Below, in pieces: positions 24,977-27,823 of a stretch of 27,823 nt of DNA. Position 1 is the stretch's first letter, and each line of letters begins with the position of its first letter. The DNA is from CAYSUS01 sp964434165 (GTDB lineage: Bacteria; Planctomycetota; Planctomycetia; Pirellulales; Thermoguttaceae). A program made the translations under genes and the position numbers. The stretch lies in NCBI GenBank assembly GCA_964434165.1, contig CAYSUS010000096.1:1-27823 (forward strand). The letters run 5' to 3'. The notes below the pieces were generated by a model. The model had not been told where the DNA came from and made no database searches. It was given only the letters and a program-made list of their open reading frames with translations.

Positions 24977-26038
24977 ATGAAGATCGTCAACTGGTTGCGC
25001 GGGCCGGCCGCGGTGCTGGTCGTGCTGGGCATCGCGCTGGGGACCGTGACCGTGCTCAGCGGCTGCGGCTCGGACGCCAAGAAGCCGGGGACGAAGGATA
25101 CCAAGGCCAAGAAGGACACTCCCAAGACCAAGGTTGAGACGAAGCCCGCCCCCGAGACCAAACCGGAGCCGCAGGAGGCGCCCGGCCCCAAGATCGAGCC
25201 GGAGCCGAAGGAAGAACCGAAAGAGAAGCCCAAGGAGGCCCCCGCGCCTGAGACCAAGCCGGAGATGAAGCCGGAGCCCAAGGAAGCGCCGGCCCCTGAA
25301 ACCAAAGCGGAGGAGAAGAAGCCGGCGCCCGCCCCGGAGGACGGGGCCAAGGCCGACGCCAAGGTCTCCAGCTATGCCCCGGCCGAGAACCTGGCCGCCC
25401 AGATTGATGAATACCTGGAGGACTTCGCGGAGATCGTGGCCAGCGAGGACGAGTTCGAGGATTCGAAAGACAACCTTGCCAAGTACGGCAACACGTTGAT
25501 CGTCATCGCCCTGGCCCTCGGCAAGCACGACGAAGACAACAGGTACCAGAAGGCGGCGCCCGCCATGATCAAGGCCGCCCAGGCGCTCTCCGCGGCCGAG
25601 GACCTGGCCGCCGCCAAGGCCGCCTATGACGAGCTGAAAAAGGCCGCCGCCTCGGAGGGCGATGCCAGCGCGCTGAAGTGGGAGAAGGTCGCTTCCATGG
25701 AGCAGCTCATGAAGGCCGTTCCGCTGATCAGCAACAAGATCCGCGAGAGTTCGCTCAAACCCTCGCGCCTGGAGCGCAAGGCCGACGACTACGCCCGGTA
25801 TGCCGCCGTGCTGGCGGCCATCGCCCAGGGCTCGATGCCCAACGCCGACGAGACCGAGGAGCCCACCGAAGTGGAGAAGTGGCACAACTACTGCCTGCAG
25901 ATGCGGTCCGCCGCAGGAGAGCTGAACGCGGCGATCCGCGCCAAGGACAGCGAGGCGGCGGTCGCGGCCCTCGGCAAGCTCAACCAGAGCTGCGACGACT
26001 GCCACAGCGTGTTCCACAAAGAGGAGACCAGCGAGTAG
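24977..26038 (+). CDS. Lipoprotein with Pro/Lys/Glu linker and C-terminal cytochrome c'-like haem domain
   Basis: A 353-residue exported lipoprotein. The signal peptide ends in lipobox LSGC (Cys30). Residues about 33-130 are a low-complexity linker of degenerate PKEAPAPETK-type repeats, probably an extended spacer through the cell wall or periplasm. From about 131 to the end the protein is all-helical, with several long helices, and ends with CDDCH (Cys339, Cys342, His343), a covalent haem c site placed close to the C-terminus as in class II cytochromes (cytochrome c'). This suggests a tethered electron carrier or gas/redox sensor; the partner is unknown. Strong ribosome site AAGGAG. It is followed by a clear terminator at 26081, so it is monocistronic. 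Its closeness to the DsbD-like gene may matter, since haem attachment needs reduced cysteines. Confidence 0.85.
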   Translation: MKIVNWLRGPAAVLVVLGIALGTVTVLSGCGSDAKKPGTKDTKAKKDTPKTKVETKPAPETKPEPQEAPGPKIEPEPKEEPKEKPKEAPAPETKPEMKPEPKEAPAPETKAEEKKPAPAPEDGAKADAKVSSYAPAENLAAQIDEYLEDFAEIVASEDEFEDSKDNLAKYGNTLIVIALALGKHDEDNRYQKAAPAMIKAAQALSAAEDLAAAKAAYDELKKAAASEGDASALKWEKVASMEQLMKAVPLISNKIRESSLKPSRLERKADDYARYAAVLAAIAQGSMPNADETEEPTEVEKWHNYCLQMRSAAGELNAAIRAKDSEAAVAALGKLNQSCDDCHSVFHKEETSE

Positions 26039-26080
26039 GCCGGGCGCCGCAGGCGGCCGCCATGGGGTGCGATCCAGCGT

Positions 26081-26115
26081 GGGGACGGCGGGCAACCGGC
26101 TCGTCGTCCCCTTTT
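26081..26115 (+). terminator. Rho-independent terminator after the cytochrome lipoprotein gene
   Basis: GGGGACGGCGGG (26081-26092) pairs with CTCGTCGTCCCC (26100-26111) over 12 positions, including two G-U pairs, with a 7-base loop. TTTT follows directly. It is the best classical terminator in the window, 43 bases after the stop. Confidence 0.7.
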
Positions 26116-26447
26116 GCGTTCCGGCTGGCCGATGCGATGCAGCTTGGGCCCCAGAATTTTACCCCCCCTAAAGGTTGGTCGAGGGGGAGCCCATCGAACG
26201 GGCGCGGGCCCCACAATCGGCGCCTCCGCTCCCCGTCGGAATTTCGCCATCTTCCCCGGTTTTTCTCCACGCGGGTCGGACCTAACCTGCGATGCGGCAA
26301 GGAGTGCCGGCCGCGGGCTTTCGGCCCTTTGCCCTCCACTCTCGGGGCCCAGTGGCCGAAGAATAGGGAGCGATCCCCACGGCTCCAGCCGCGCAGCACG
26401 GCAGGCTCAGCACGGCCGCATCGAGCAAACCGCACGCAACAATTACT
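26116..26447. other. Intergenic region before the glgX-like gene
   Basis: 332 bases without a recognised gene. It has a small hairpin GGGC-TTTCG-GCCC followed by TTT, and scattered AT-rich words (AATTTTA, GAATAGGG). I see no convincing promoter pair. Confidence 0.3.

Positions 26448-27823
<1,376 letters not shown>

Noticed and set aside
25081..25340. Tandem repeat array in DNA
   Set aside because: This is the coding sequence of the Pro/Lys/Glu linker; the units are degenerate and irregular, so it is protein low complexity rather than a CRISPR or satellite.

Overview
The window (27.8 kb, very GC-rich, high GC at third codon positions) looks like chromosomal DNA of a planctomycete (Planctomycetota). 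The evidence is the set of lineage-typical proteins: a DUF1559 prepilin-like protein paired with a small carboxypeptidase-regulatory-like lipoprotein, a PEP-CTERM surface protein with LamG-like and discoidin domains, a DUF1573 protein, a small membrane protein carrying the 'FSLRTLL' helix motif, a 61-residue basic protein, and a paired active/inactive M16 peptidase set. No phage, IS element, CRISPR array, tRNA or rRNA gene was seen.

Layout. (1) 1-2.5 kb: 3' part of clpB, then an atypical pseudopilin-like gene. (2) 2.6-4.5 kb: a small basic protein (minus) and a secreted DUF1573 protein (plus), each behind a recognisable promoter; a long structured hairpin follows the DUF1573 gene. (3) 4.7-11.1 kb: a TPR protein with an HEVGH metallopeptidase motif, then a translationally coupled SbcD-like nuclease and a 1164-residue SbcC/YhaN-like ATPase with two membrane helices and an uncharacterised C-terminal module. 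(4) 11.1-14.5 kb, minus: PEP-CTERM protein, DUF1559 protein and lipoprotein. (5) 14.7-19.0 kb, minus: the M16 peptidase pair, a GNAT acetyltransferase and endonuclease IV. (6) 19.2-23.2 kb, plus: a membrane-anchored hypothetical protein, a CxxCxxCC (YkgJ-like) protein and a DsbD-type thiol:disulfide interchange protein with two tandem alpha domains. (7) 23.2-24.8 kb, minus: a small membrane protein and purM. (8) 25.0 kb to the end, plus: a lipoprotein with a long Pro/Lys/Glu linker and a C-terminal CxxCH haem site, then the 5' part of a GlgX-type glycogen debranching enzyme.

Themes. Two DNA repair functions (SbcCD-like pair, endonuclease IV) and an envelope/redox group (DsbD, cytochrome lipoprotein, DUF1573, PEP-CTERM, prepilin-like proteins) lie side by side, but most genes appear to have their own promoter. 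Eight candidate promoters suggest a housekeeping consensus close to TTGAC-N17-TAGAAT. A 35-bp palindromic repeat occurs twice; one copy lies inside the 3' end of the endonuclease IV gene and encodes part of an extra C-terminal tail. I did not find a clearly new multi-gene defence or metabolic system. The least explained items are the membrane-anchored SbcC-like ATPase with its C-terminal module, the orphan HEVGH-TPR protein, the double-alpha DsbD, the non-canonical pseudopilin and the structured RNA element after the DUF1573 gene.
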